Of a stretch of DNA of 64,000 bases, positions 45,116 to 53,083 are shown piece after piece. This DNA is from Streptomyces sp. NBC_01446. Its GTDB lineage: Bacteria; Actinomycetota; Actinomycetes; Streptomycetales; Streptomycetaceae. The position numbers and the translations under genes are program-made. The stretch's first letter is position 1; every line of letters begins with the position of its first letter. The stretch covers positions 6,794,001-6,858,000 of the forward strand of contig NZ_JAPEPO010000001.1 in the NCBI RefSeq assembly GCF_026340095.1, given 5' to 3'. A model generated the notes under the pieces. That model was not told the origin of the DNA. It did no database searches and saw nothing but the letters and a program-made list of their open reading frames with translations.

Positions 45116-45162
45116 AAAGCCGTGGGCCGGACACACGTGATGTGTGTCCGGCCCACGGCTTT
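45116..45162. terminator. 21-bp perfect bidirectional terminator between fxsA and rbpA
   Basis: The arms 45116-45136 and 45142-45162 pair without a mismatch over 21 bp around a GTGAT loop, with A-rich and T-rich ends (AAAGCC...GGCTTT) that suit termination from both sides. This is the longest perfect hairpin I saw in the window. Confidence 0.95.
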
Positions 45163-45192
45163 GTCAGTCCCGCTCCCGCTGCTCCCGAGGGG

Positions 45193-45567
45193 TCAGGCGG
45201 ACTTGCGACTGTCGCGCGGATGCACCGCGATGTTCATGGCGCCCGATCGGAGAACGGCGAGCCGCTCCTCGAGGACCTCTTCGAGTTCCTCGCGGGTGCG
45301 CCGCTCCATCAGCATGTCCCAATGTGTACGCGCGGGCTTGGCCTTCTTCTCCTCAGGGCCGTCACCGTCGACAAGGAGTGCCTGGGCCCCGCAGACCTTG
45401 CACTCCCACTCCGACGGAATCTCGGCCTCCACCGAGAAGGGCATCTCAAAACGATGTCCCTTCTCGCATGCGTACTCCACGGCCTGGCGCGGAGCCAAGT
45501 CGATGCCGCGGTCCGTCTCGTAGCTGGTCACTACGAGGCGTGTGCCGCGAAGAGCTCGCTCACTCAT
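45193..45567 (-). CDS. rbpA: RNA polymerase-binding protein RbpA
   Basis: 124 aa, the length of S. coelicolor RbpA. The N-terminal tail and ALRGTRLVVTSYETDRGIDL are followed by the zinc-binding core (YACEKGHRFEMPFSVEAEIP; WECKVCGAQALL), the basic linker KKAKPARTHWDMLMERRTRE, and the C-terminal sigma-interaction helix EELEEVLEERLAVLRSG. RbpA binds the principal sigma factor and core polymerase and stabilises the open complex. It is isolated by strong terminators and preceded by an exact sigma-R promoter. Confidence 0.97.
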   Translation of the reverse strand: MSERALRGTRLVVTSYETDRGIDLAPRQAVEYACEKGHRFEMPFSVEAEIPSEWECKVCGAQALLVDGDGPEEKKAKPARTHWDMLMERRTREELEEVLEERLAVLRSGAMNIAVHPRDSRKSA

Positions 45568-45628
45568 GAATCGTGCCTCCCGGGCTTGTCGCCCACAGGA
45601 CAGGTGTCGCTGTCGTCGTCATCCGGTC

Positions 45629-45654
45629 AACGTCCGGTCGGCGGTAAAGATTCC
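45629..45654 (-). promoter_or_regulatory. Sigma-R (disulfide stress) promoter of rbpA
   Basis: On the minus strand GGAAT (45654-45650), an 18-base spacer, and GTT (45631-45629): an exact match to the sigma-R consensus GGAAT-N18-GTT. Transcription would start near 45624, about 57 bases before the rbpA start. rbpA of S. coelicolor is known to be a sigma-R target. Confidence 0.85.
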
Positions 45655-45821
45655 CGTTCCGGGTCATGCGTCGCCGTCGTAGCCGCCCCTTGTTGTACCC
45701 ACCGGCGCCCGGTTTGTCACATCTGCCAGCAGATGTCACCCTGCGTTTTGCGTTCTTGACGTGCAGTAACGGTACGCCTGGCAGGCCAAACGCGTACACT
45801 ACCGGCCTTTGGCTTCAGGTG

Positions 45822-47180
45822 CTAAATCCGGGTCGGTACGGGATTTCCCGCGTCGCGCACCGCCTGCCTCACCGGAACCCGGGCAAGCAGCATAAAGCCG
45901 ATCATGAAGAACGCCACCAGGGACACGATGGCGTCCCTATAACTGCCGGTCAGCTGGTATGCGAGGCCGAAAACGAGCGGTCCGAGCCAGCTCATTCCCC
46001 GGTCGCTCATCTCGTATGCGGAGTAGTACTCGGCCTCCTTGCCGGCCGGCACCAGATGCGAGAAAAGGGAACGGGACAGCGCCTGCGTGCCGCCGAGCAC
46101 GAGCCCGATCCCGGCCGCCAGCGCGAAGAACCACACCGGCGCCCCCGACGGCAGGAAGTAACCGGCTCCGATCGTGACCGTCCAGGCGATCAGCGAGCCG
46201 AGGATCGTGTTCTTCGCGCCGTACGTGCGGGCGAGGCGCCCCATCGCGAGCGCACCCGCCACGGCAAGGACCTGGACCAGCAGCACCGCCACGATCAGCG
46301 TCGACTGGTCGAGCCCGAGCTCCTCCGAGCCGTACACGGATGCCTGCGAGATCACCGTCTGGATGCCGTCGTTGTAGACCAGATAGGCGAGCAGGAACGA
46401 GAGCGTCAGCGGGCGGCGGCGCATGTCGCGCACGGTCGACGCCAGTTGACGCCAGCCGGGCACGGTGGCCGCTTCGTCACCTGAGGGTGCCGTGCGCCGG
46501 TCCCGCAGGCGCCGTAGCGGTACGAGCGTGAACGCGCCCCACCACACGCCCGCGGAGGCCAGGCAGATCCGTACCGCCGTCGACTCGGACACGCCGAAGG
46601 AGTCGTGGCCGGAGTACAGGACGAGGTTCGCCACGAGGACGAGCGCCCCGGACGCGTAGCCGAACGCCCAGCCGCGCGAGGAGACCGCGTCGCGTTCCTC
46701 GGGGGGCGCGATCTGGGGCAGATACGAGTTGTAGAGGACCATCGACACCGCGAGCGAGGCATTGGCGACGACGAGCAGGAACCCGCCCAGCAGATAGCGG
46801 TCCCCGTCCAGGAAGAACATCCCGGCGGTCGCCGCGGCCCCCAGATACGCCGAGACCGCGAGCAGCGGCTTCTTGCGGCCCGTACGGTCGGCGGCCGCAC
46901 CCGCGAGCGGCATCACCAGGATCGAGATGATCACCGAGGCGGAGACGGTGTACGCGAAGAACGCGCCGGCCCGCACCGGTATCCCCAACGGGTGCACGAA
47001 GCCGTCCGCGTCCGCCGCCGACTTGGCGACCGCCGTCAGATACGGCCCGAGGAACACCGTGAGGACGCTCGTCGAATAGACCGAGCACGCCCAGTCGTAG
47101 AAGTACCAGCCGCGCTGCTCCCGGCGCCGCTGCGCCGCCTCGTCGCCCGCCGGCTCCGCCCGCACGGTGTCGCTGCCCAC
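45822..47180 (-). CDS. MFS transporter, UMF1/Atg22-like
   Basis: 452 aa with about twelve membrane segments. The N-terminal REQRGWYFYDWACSVYSTSV and VFLGPYLTAVAKSAAD are hallmarks of the UMF1 group, with DRTGRKKPLLAVSAYLGAA, YNSYLPQIAPPEERDAVSSR and GGTQALSRSLFSHLVPAGKE. Substrate unknown; yeast Atg22 exports vacuolar amino acids. The GTG at 47180 with GAGGGGG is chosen over the ATG at 47261, which would overlap the upstream gene by 35 bases. Confidence 0.87.
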   Translation of the reverse strand: MGSDTVRAEPAGDEAAQRRREQRGWYFYDWACSVYSTSVLTVFLGPYLTAVAKSAADADGFVHPLGIPVRAGAFFAYTVSASVIISILVMPLAGAAADRTGRKKPLLAVSAYLGAAATAGMFFLDGDRYLLGGFLLVVANASLAVSMVLYNSYLPQIAPPEERDAVSSRGWAFGYASGALVLVANLVLYSGHDSFGVSESTAVRICLASAGVWWGAFTLVPLRRLRDRRTAPSGDEAATVPGWRQLASTVRDMRRRPLTLSFLLAYLVYNDGIQTVISQASVYGSEELGLDQSTLIVAVLLVQVLAVAGALAMGRLARTYGAKNTILGSLIAWTVTIGAGYFLPSGAPVWFFALAAGIGLVLGGTQALSRSLFSHLVPAGKEAEYYSAYEMSDRGMSWLGPLVFGLAYQLTGSYRDAIVSLVAFFMIGFMLLARVPVRQAVRDAGNPVPTRI

Positions 47181-47226
47181 CCGCGCCCCCTCGCTGTCCC
47201 CGTGTCCGGACGCGGTCGGCGGGCGG

Positions 47227-47994
47227 TCAGGTCCAGGCTCCCCGGTCCTTGAGCACGTCACGCAGCGTCTCGATGTGATCGGTCATGATGCCATCCACGC
47301 CGAGGTCGAGGAGTTCACCCATCTGTGCGCGGTCGTTGACCGTCCACACGTGGACCTGGAGTCCGCGCGCGTGGGCCGCGCGGACGAAGCGCCGGTCGAC
47401 GACGCGTATCCCCGACTGGGCCACGGGCACTTGGGCGCACACCGCCGAAGGGCGCAGCGCCGCGGGCAGCCCGAGGGACCGCAGCCGCAGGCCGAGCACG
47501 CCGCGCGTGCCGTACGACGTGGCGAGGCGGGGACCCGCGAGGGACTGCGCCCTGGCGACCCTGGCCTCCGAGAACGAGCCGACGCAGATCCGGTCCCACG
47601 CGTCCAGGCGGCCGATCAGATCGAGCAGCGGGAGCAGCGCGGGTTCGGCCTTGACGTCCACGTTCCAGTGAACGTCGGGGAAGGTCTCCAGGAGTTCCTC
47701 GAAGAGCGGCACCGGTTCGCGGCCCGCCACGCGCGCGTGGCGCACATCGCTCCAAGAGAGGTCCGCTATCCGGCCCGCCGCGTCGGTGACCCGGTCGAGC
47801 GTCGCGTCGTGGAAGGCCACGAGCGTGCCGTCGGACGTGGCGTGTACATCGGTCTCGATGTAGCGGTAGCCGAGGTCCACGGAGCGCCGGAACGCCGCCA
47901 TCGTGTTCTCCAGACCGTCGGCCGTCCCGCCGCGATGGGCGAAGGCCAGCGGTCCGGAACGGTCGAGATACGGATGGCGTACGCGCGTGGTCAC
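47227..47994 (-). CDS. Glycerophosphodiester phosphodiesterase
   Basis: 255 aa GDPD TIM barrel. FAHRGGTADGLENTMAAFRR holds the catalytic HRG and the ENT metal site, YIETDVHATSDGTLVAFHDA the ExD and second His, and VHVWTVNDRAQMGELLDLGV then DGIMTDHIETL the C-terminal motifs. No signal peptide, so it acts in the cytoplasm on glycerophosphodiesters. The GTG at 47994 overlaps the yczE stop by one base (TAGTG), so it is coupled to it. Confidence 0.93.
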   Translation of the reverse strand: MTTRVRHPYLDRSGPLAFAHRGGTADGLENTMAAFRRSVDLGYRYIETDVHATSDGTLVAFHDATLDRVTDAAGRIADLSWSDVRHARVAGREPVPLFEELLETFPDVHWNVDVKAEPALLPLLDLIGRLDAWDRICVGSFSEARVARAQSLAGPRLATSYGTRGVLGLRLRSLGLPAALRPSAVCAQVPVAQSGIRVVDRRFVRAAHARGLQVHVWTVNDRAQMGELLDLGVDGIMTDHIETLRDVLKDRGAWT

Positions 47995-48659
47995 TACGGA
48001 ATTATCGCCCCTTCGGGTGACGCGCCGGCGACCGAGGTGGGTGCCTCGGGCGACGCGGGGGCGGCGAAGACCTTCAGGAACACCTGGGCCAGCGGGCCGA
48101 TCGCCACGGCGTACACGACCGTGCCGACGCCGATGGTGCCGCCGAGGACGAAGCCCGTCACGACCACCGCGATCTCGATGGTCGTGCGCACCAGCCGGAG
48201 CGAGCGGCCGGTACGCCGGTGCAGCCCCGTCATCAGGCCGTCGCGCGGGCCGGGCCCGAAGGAGGCGGCGATGTAGAGCCCCGTAGCCACGCCGTTCAGG
48301 ACGATCGCCGCCGCCATCAGCGGGATCCGGATCCCGAGGGCGTGCACATCGGGGACGGCGGCCAGCGTGCCGTCCATGGCGATGCCGACCACGAAGACGT
48401 TCGAGACGGTGCCGAGGCCGGGGCGCTGCTTGATCGGGATCCACAGGAGCAGCACCAGGGCACCCACGATGATCGACACGACGCCGATCGAGAGCCCCGT
48501 GAGTTCGGCGAGGCCCTGGTGGAGCACGTTCCACGGCTCCAGGCCGAGCCCCGCCTTCACGAGGAGGGCGGAACTCACGCCGTACAGCGCCAGGCCGACG
48601 TAGAGCTGGAGAAGGCGACGGGTGAGACCCGGGCCGGGTGGCGTGGACGACGCGGACAA
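47994..48659 (-). CDS. yczE: YczE/YyaS/YitT-like membrane protein
   Basis: 221 aa with about five membrane helices. LLQLYVGLALYGVSSALLVK, LGLEPWNVLHQGLAELTGLS, GIAMDGTLAAVPD and GVATGLYIAASFGPGPRDGL then MTGLHRRTGRSLRLVRTTIE define the YczE group. Translation probably begins at TTG 48659 with AGGGGG six bases upstream, since no ATG or GTG fits. Function unknown. In many actinobacteria and bacilli yczE is controlled by a divergent MocR protein, which is exactly the arrangement here. Confidence 0.85.
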   Translation of the reverse strand: MSASSTPPGPGLTRRLLQLYVGLALYGVSSALLVKAGLGLEPWNVLHQGLAELTGLSIGVVSIIVGALVLLLWIPIKQRPGLGTVSNVFVVGIAMDGTLAAVPDVHALGIRIPLMAAAIVLNGVATGLYIAASFGPGPRDGLMTGLHRRTGRSLRLVRTTIEIAVVVTGFVLGGTIGVGTVVYAVAIGPLAQVFLKVFAAPASPEAPTSVAGASPEGAIIP

Positions 48660-48707
48660 GTGGAGCCCCCTGTGGTGGTAGTGGCCTGTCGCGTGACACT
48701 CTGTGGC

Positions 48708-48734
48708 TTGGGAACGCAGGCCAACCATGGCCAA
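48708..48734. promoter_or_regulatory. MocR-type operator between yczE and mocR
   Basis: Two direct GGCCAA repeats start at 48719 and 48729, exactly 10 bases apart, and an inverted TTGG stands at 48708. Direct repeats one turn apart are the usual recognition pattern of MocR dimers. The site lies between the two divergent starts. Confidence 0.5.
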
Positions 48735-48758
48735 TTCGGGGAAGGTGGACTGGACTCC

Positions 48759-50258
48759 ATGGCTCAGTGGACTTCGGCGGTCGGCGCGGCTCAGCTCGCC
48801 CGGCTGCTCACCTCCCAGCAGACGCGCCCTCCGGGCGCCGGGAACCGCCGTCCGCCCGCCTACCGGGCCCTGGCCGACGGCATCCGCCTCCTCGTCCTCG
48901 AAGGGCGCGTGCCCGTCGCGGCGCGCCTGCCCGCCGAACGCGAGCTCGCCGTCTCCCTGGCCGTCAGCCGCACGACCGTCGCCGCCGCCTACGAGGCGCT
49001 GCGCGGCGAGGGGTTCCTCGAATCCCGCAGGGGAGCGGGCAGCTGGACGGCCGTGCCCGCCGGAAACCCGCTGCCCGCGCGCGGCCTCGAGCCCCTGCCG
49101 CCCGAGGCCCTCGGCTCGATGATCGACCTCGGCACCGCGGCCCTGCCCGCCCCCGAGCCCTGGCTGACCCGCGCCGTCCAGGGCGCGCTCGGCGAACTCC
49201 CGCCCTACGCGCACACTCACGGCGACTACCCGGCGGGCCTGCCCGCGCTGCGCGAGATGCTCGCCGAGCGCTACACCGCCCGCGGCATTCCGACCATGCC
49301 CGAGCAGATCATGGTGACCACCGGCGCGATGGGCGCGATCGACGCGATCTGTCATCTGTTCGCGGGCCGCGGCGAGCGCATCGCCGTCGAGTCGCCCTCG
49401 TACGCCAACATCCTCCAGCTCATGCGCGAGGAGGGCGCCCGGCTCGTCCCGGTCGCCATGGCCGAGGGGCTCGCGGGATGGGACCTCGACCGCTGGCGGC
49501 AGGTCCTGCGCGACGCGGCGCCCCGCCTCGCCTACGTCGTCGCCGACTTCCACAACCCCACCGGGGCGCTCGCCGACGAGGACCAGCGCAGGCAGCTCGT
49601 CGAGGCGGCGCGCTCGGCCGGCACGGTGCTCGTCGTCGACGAGACCATGACCGAACTCCACTTCGACCCCGACCTGGACATGCCCCGCCGCGTCTGCGCC
49701 TTCGACCCGGCGGGCTCCACCGTCATCACGGTCGGCTCGGCGAGCAAGGCGTTCTGGGCGGGCATGCGCATCGGCTGGGTGCGGGCGGCGCCCGATGTGA
49801 TCCGCAGCCTCGTGGCCGCGCGCGCCTACGCCGACCTCGGCACGCCGGTCCTGGAGCAGCTGGCCGTGAACTGGCTGCTCAGCACGGGCGGTTGGGAGGA
49901 GGCCGTGGAGCTGCGCCGCAGCCAGGCGAGGGACAACAGTGCCGCGCTGGTCGCCGCGCTGCGCCGCGAGGTGCCCGACTGGGAGTTCGACGTGCCGGTC
50001 GGCGGGCTGACGCTGTGGGTGCGCGCCGGAGGTCTGTCGGGGTCCCGGCTCGCGGAGGTCGGCGAACGCGTCGGCGTACGGGTGCCCTCGGGGCCTCGCT
50101 TCGGGGTGGACGGCGCCTTCGAGGGTTATGTGCGGCTGCCGTTCACCGTTTCCGGGGCGGTCGCCGACGAGGCGGCGGTGCGGCTCGCGGCGGCGGCGCG
50201 GCTCGTGCGGGAAGGCGGAGCGTCCGGGGCGGAGCCGCCGCGGACGCTCATCGCATAG
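48759..50258 (+). CDS. MocR family PLP-dependent transcriptional regulator (YczR-like)
   Basis: 499 aa. An N-terminal GntR winged helix (YRALADGIRLLVLEGRVPVA; ELAVSLAVSRTTVAAAYEAL) is fused to a fold-type I aminotransferase domain with YVVADFHNPTGALADEDQRR, VLVVDETMTELHFDPDLD and the PLP lysine in VITVGSASKAFWAGMRIGWV. MocR proteins sense PLP or amino acids with this domain. ATG at 48759 with GGGGAAGG. Divergent from yczE, its likely target. Confidence 0.93.
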   Translation: MAQWTSAVGAAQLARLLTSQQTRPPGAGNRRPPAYRALADGIRLLVLEGRVPVAARLPAERELAVSLAVSRTTVAAAYEALRGEGFLESRRGAGSWTAVPAGNPLPARGLEPLPPEALGSMIDLGTAALPAPEPWLTRAVQGALGELPPYAHTHGDYPAGLPALREMLAERYTARGIPTMPEQIMVTTGAMGAIDAICHLFAGRGERIAVESPSYANILQLMREEGARLVPVAMAEGLAGWDLDRWRQVLRDAAPRLAYVVADFHNPTGALADEDQRRQLVEAARSAGTVLVVDETMTELHFDPDLDMPRRVCAFDPAGSTVITVGSASKAFWAGMRIGWVRAAPDVIRSLVAARAYADLGTPVLEQLAVNWLLSTGGWEEAVELRRSQARDNSAALVAALRREVPDWEFDVPVGGLTLWVRAGGLSGSRLAEVGERVGVRVPSGPRFGVDGAFEGYVRLPFTVSGAVADEAAVRLAAAARLVREGGASGAEPPRTLIA

Positions 50259-50277
50259 GGCCGGTGGGGCCCGGCCG

Positions 50278-51900
50278 TCACCCCTCGGCGGCGACCGTCC
50301 GCACCGTACCCACCGCTTCGACCGCTTCGACGGCTTCGACCGGCTCGGCCGCTTCGACGACCGGTTCGGCCTCAGGGCTGTCGTCGGCCGACGTCGTCCG
50401 CTGCGGGAGCAGTGCGAGCACCGCCTGCCGGTCCGCGTCACTCGTCGCGTCGTCGTAGGGGTCGGGGGTGGCCGGCACCTGGAGGCGGTGGACGGCCCCC
50501 GCGCCGAGGCGCGCGTAGCCCCGTCCCGCCGGGACGTCCGGGGTGGGCGTCGTGTGGGGCGCGACCCCGAGGACGTCCTCGATCTGGTCGTACGTGGCCG
50601 GGCCGAGCACCACGCGCGCGCGTGTGTGCTGACAGACGGCGTCGGTGAGGGAGTCGAGGCTGTCGAACTGGTCGGCCACGACGACCGTGACGTTGGCCGC
50701 GCGCCCGTGCCGCAGGGGGACCTGGAGCAGCGTCTGCGGGTCCTTGCGTCCGTCGGCCGCGGCCAGATGACTGAGAACGCTGGGCCGGTCGAACAGGATC
50801 CACAGGGGGCGCCGGGTGTCTTCGGGCGCGGGGTGGCCGGCCTGGCGCGCCCGGTTCGCGGTGATCAGGCGCCGCTCCGTCTCGTGGGCCGCCCATTCCA
50901 GGCTGGCCAGCGCGCCGGCGAGCCCGCACTCGACGGCCAGGACACCGTTGCGTCCGGTCAGGCACGCGTAGTCGCCCGTTCCGTTGCCCTCCACGATGAG
51001 GACGTCACCGTGCTGGAGGGCCTGGAGAGCGATCGAGCGCAGGAGTGAGGTGGTCCCGCTGCCGGGGTGGCCGACGGCGAGGAGATGCGGCTCGGTGGAG
51101 CGCATGCCTGTACGCCAGACGACGGGCGGCACGTCGCGCTGCTCGTCGCCGTCACCGAGGGGGAGGGTCCGCTGGGTGCCGCTCTCGTCGGTGAAGCCGA
51201 GGACCGTTTCGCCCGGTGCCGTGACGAAGCGCTGGGCGGCGATGTCGGTGGGCAGCGGGGGCAGGACGGTGACCGCCAGCCGGTTGCCCTCCTCGTCCCA
51301 CTCGAAGTGGTACTCGCGGCCCCGGCCCGACTTGGCGTGCAGGAGCTGTTCGATGCGGGCGCGGGAGTCGGCCTCGCCGTCCGTGAAGTACGCCGGGTAG
51401 CGCACCACGATGCGTGAGACGCGCCCGTCGTCGTCGAAGTCGTACGACTCGAAGGCCTTCTCCCACTCGCCGCCGTGGGCGAAGAGTGGGCTCGGGTCCT
51501 CTGGGACGGAGAAGTACGGGACGAGCGCCTCGTAGAGCGCGGTGAGCCGCTCGACCTGGGACTCGTCGGGGCCGGTCGGCGCCGGCGGGGTGAGGTCCCG
51601 GCCCTTCCATGCGGCCGCTGCCATCAGGGTGATGAGCGCCAGCAGCGGCCCGTACGGAATCAGCACCACGACCAGGAACAAGGCCGCCACCAGGAACAAC
51701 AGCGGTCCGCGTCGGTCCTTTGGGGTGTCGGCCCACTTGTGCCGCCCGGCGGATGCCAGGCGGCCCAGGCCCTTGGTGATCGTGATCAGGGGATGGAGTA
51801 CGTCGGTCGCCCCGTCGGCTGCCGTCCGTGCCAGTTCCCGGCTCCGGGCGATGGGGGCGCTGCCGTTGCTCAGAATGCGGGGGAGGGGGCGCCGAGCCAC
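50278..51900 (-). CDS. FtsK/SpoIIIE-like membrane ATPase
   Basis: 540 aa. A Pro/Arg-rich start is followed by two close membrane segments (GPLLFLVAALFLVVVLIPYG; LLALITLMAAAAWKG), a beta-rich middle and an FtsK-type ATPase: HLLAVGHPGSGTTSLLRSIA (Walker A as GHPGSGTTS, with T in place of the usual K) and PLWILFDRPSVLSHLA. The missing Walker A lysine suggests weak or no ATP hydrolysis. It resembles proteins found with Spd plasmid-spread genes. GTG at 51900 with GGAG. A short tandem repeat encodes the C-terminal tail. The 64-aa membrane protein upstream is probably co-transcribed. Confidence 0.8.
   Translation of the reverse strand: MARRPLPRILSNGSAPIARSRELARTAADGATDVLHPLITITKGLGRLASAGRHKWADTPKDRRGPLLFLVAALFLVVVLIPYGPLLALITLMAAAAWKGRDLTPPAPTGPDESQVERLTALYEALVPYFSVPEDPSPLFAHGGEWEKAFESYDFDDDGRVSRIVVRYPAYFTDGEADSRARIEQLLHAKSGRGREYHFEWDEEGNRLAVTVLPPLPTDIAAQRFVTAPGETVLGFTDESGTQRTLPLGDGDEQRDVPPVVWRTGMRSTEPHLLAVGHPGSGTTSLLRSIALQALQHGDVLIVEGNGTGDYACLTGRNGVLAVECGLAGALASLEWAAHETERRLITANRARQAGHPAPEDTRRPLWILFDRPSVLSHLAAADGRKDPQTLLQVPLRHGRAANVTVVVADQFDSLDSLTDAVCQHTRARVVLGPATYDQIEDVLGVAPHTTPTPDVPAGRGYARLGAGAVHRLQVPATPDPYDDATSDADRQAVLALLPQRTTSADDSPEAEPVVEAAEPVEAVEAVEAVGTVRTVAAEG
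50312..50356. repeat. 9-bp tandem repeat in the ATPase gene
   Basis: Five imperfect ACCGCTTCG-type units in a row, encoding Glu-Ala-Val/Glu-Pro-Val triplets in the C-terminal tail of the FtsK-like ATPase. The tail length may vary between strains. Confidence 0.7.
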
Positions 51901-51935
51901 TTCTGTCTCCTGATGGTGCGTGCGAGGGGAGGGGG

Positions 51936-52130
51936 TCAGAACTTGATCCCGCCGAGCAGGCCGGCCAGGCTCGCGCCTCCGGCCTTGATGCTTGGGGCGA
52001 TGGCGGTGCCCGAGAGGTAGAACCCGAAGAGGGCGCAGGTCAGGCCGTGCGATGCCTTGAGTCCGTCTTTGCGGAAGAAGAGGAAGGCGATGACTCCGAG
52101 CAGCACCACGCCTGAGATGGACAGGATCAT
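51936..52130 (-). CDS. Small membrane protein, 64 aa (SpdB-like)
   Basis: An N-terminal membrane helix (MILSISGVVLLGVIAFLFF), a short RKDGLKASHG link and a second hydrophobic segment (CALFGFYLSGTAIAPSI), ending in GASLAGLLGGIKF. It precedes the FtsK-like gene by 35 bases on the same strand. Similar small proteins accompany Spd/Tra ATPases in Streptomyces plasmids; the same role here is a guess. GGAGAA is found upstream of the ATG. Confidence 0.75.
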   Translation of the reverse strand: MILSISGVVLLGVIAFLFFRKDGLKASHGLTCALFGFYLSGTAIAPSIKAGGASLAGLLGGIKF

Positions 52131-52188
52131 TTGAGTTCTCCTGGTCGATGGGGACAGTCACCATGAGTTCTTCCAGGCTCACAGCATG

Positions 52189-52201
52189 TATCTATACGAT
52201 A
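52189..52201. promoter_or_regulatory. AT-rich palindrome upstream of the small membrane protein
   Basis: TATC-TATAC-GATA within an unusually A/T-rich stretch (about 52185-52235) in this GC-rich DNA. It lies 59 bases before the minus-strand gene and probably overlaps its promoter. A GntR-type site is possible. Confidence 0.4.
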
Positions 52202-52412
52202 AAAGGTGCAAATGGGTGGAATATTCTTGATTTCACCCGTTCGGCAGGCGTCCGATGAGCCTCCTGAGCGCGTGCTGTACCGCCGTCAGGGCTCTTCGTG
52301 ATCTTTGCCTCGGTCGGCGCGGCTCATGTGCCGAACCGGGCAGTACTCTGTCGATTCACTCGTACGGCCGCACGGTCGTAGCACTCCGTATACGCAAAGG
52401 CGGTCTGTTCCG

Positions 52413-52805
52413 ATGAGCGAAGTCCCCGACCCCGAGGTCGTGGAACTGGCGACCAAGATCTTCGATCTTGCGCGCCGGGGCGAGAGCGAACAGCTCGCCT
52501 CCTACGTCGACGCGGGCGTATCGGCGAACCTCACGAACGACCGTGGCGACTCCCTCGTGATGCTCGCCGCCTATCACGGGCACGCCGAGGCGGTCCGCGC
52601 GCTCCTCGCGCGCGGCGCCGACGCCGACCGCGCCAACGACCGGGGCCAGACCCCGCTCGCGGGCGCCGTTTTCAAGGGCGAGGACGAAGTGATCCGGGCA
52701 CTGCTCGACGGCGGCGCCGACCCGGCGGCGGGGACCCCGTCGGCGGTCGACACCGCCCGGATGTTCGGCAAGGCGGAGCTTCTGGAGCTCTTCGGCACTT
52801 CCTGA
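52413..52805 (+). CDS. Ankyrin repeat protein
   Basis: 130 aa with three ankyrin repeats: EQLASYVDAGVSANLTNDRG, DSLVMLAAYHGHAEAVRALL then ARGADADRANDRG, and QTPLAGAVFKGEDEVIRALL then DGGADPAAG. No signal peptide. Ankyrin proteins of this size bind other proteins; the partner is unknown. ATG at 52413 begins MSEVPDPEVVELATKIF. Confidence 0.92.
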   Translation: MSEVPDPEVVELATKIFDLARRGESEQLASYVDAGVSANLTNDRGDSLVMLAAYHGHAEAVRALLARGADADRANDRGQTPLAGAVFKGEDEVIRALLDGGADPAAGTPSAVDTARMFGKAELLELFGTS

Positions 52806-52977
52806 GACACCGGCTTTGACCAGCCAGAACGGGGGAGCAGGAAATGTGGTCGCGGCGGGAAGAACCGCTGGGTCATCATGACGACGTGATTTACGGACGC
52901 GACGGCGGGGCAGATGGTGCCACACCGCGTGGACCGTGAACGGTCCGATTCGGGCCACAGACGAGAGGCAGAGGAAG

Positions 52978-53037
52978 ATGGTCTACAGCAAGCAAGAGAC
53001 GGCGGGCGCCCCGCAGTGTTGTCGCGCGGCCAGGTAG
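52978..53037 (+). CDS. 19-aa peptide with tandem cysteines, possible leader peptide
   Basis: MVYSKQETAGAPQCCRAAR, ending at TAG 53035-53037. GAGAGG lies nine bases before the ATG. The two cysteines use TGT TGT, although TGC is the usual choice in this DNA. It ends 46 bases before the HEAT-repeat gene. Cysteine-responsive leader peptides are known upstream of sulfur genes in actinobacteria, but the downstream gene is not a sulfur gene, so the role is open. Confidence 0.35.
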   Translation: MVYSKQETAGAPQCCRAAR

Positions 53038-53083
53038 TGCAGTTCCCCCGGTTGCGTCGACGCTTGATGTGAGGCTGTTTCCC

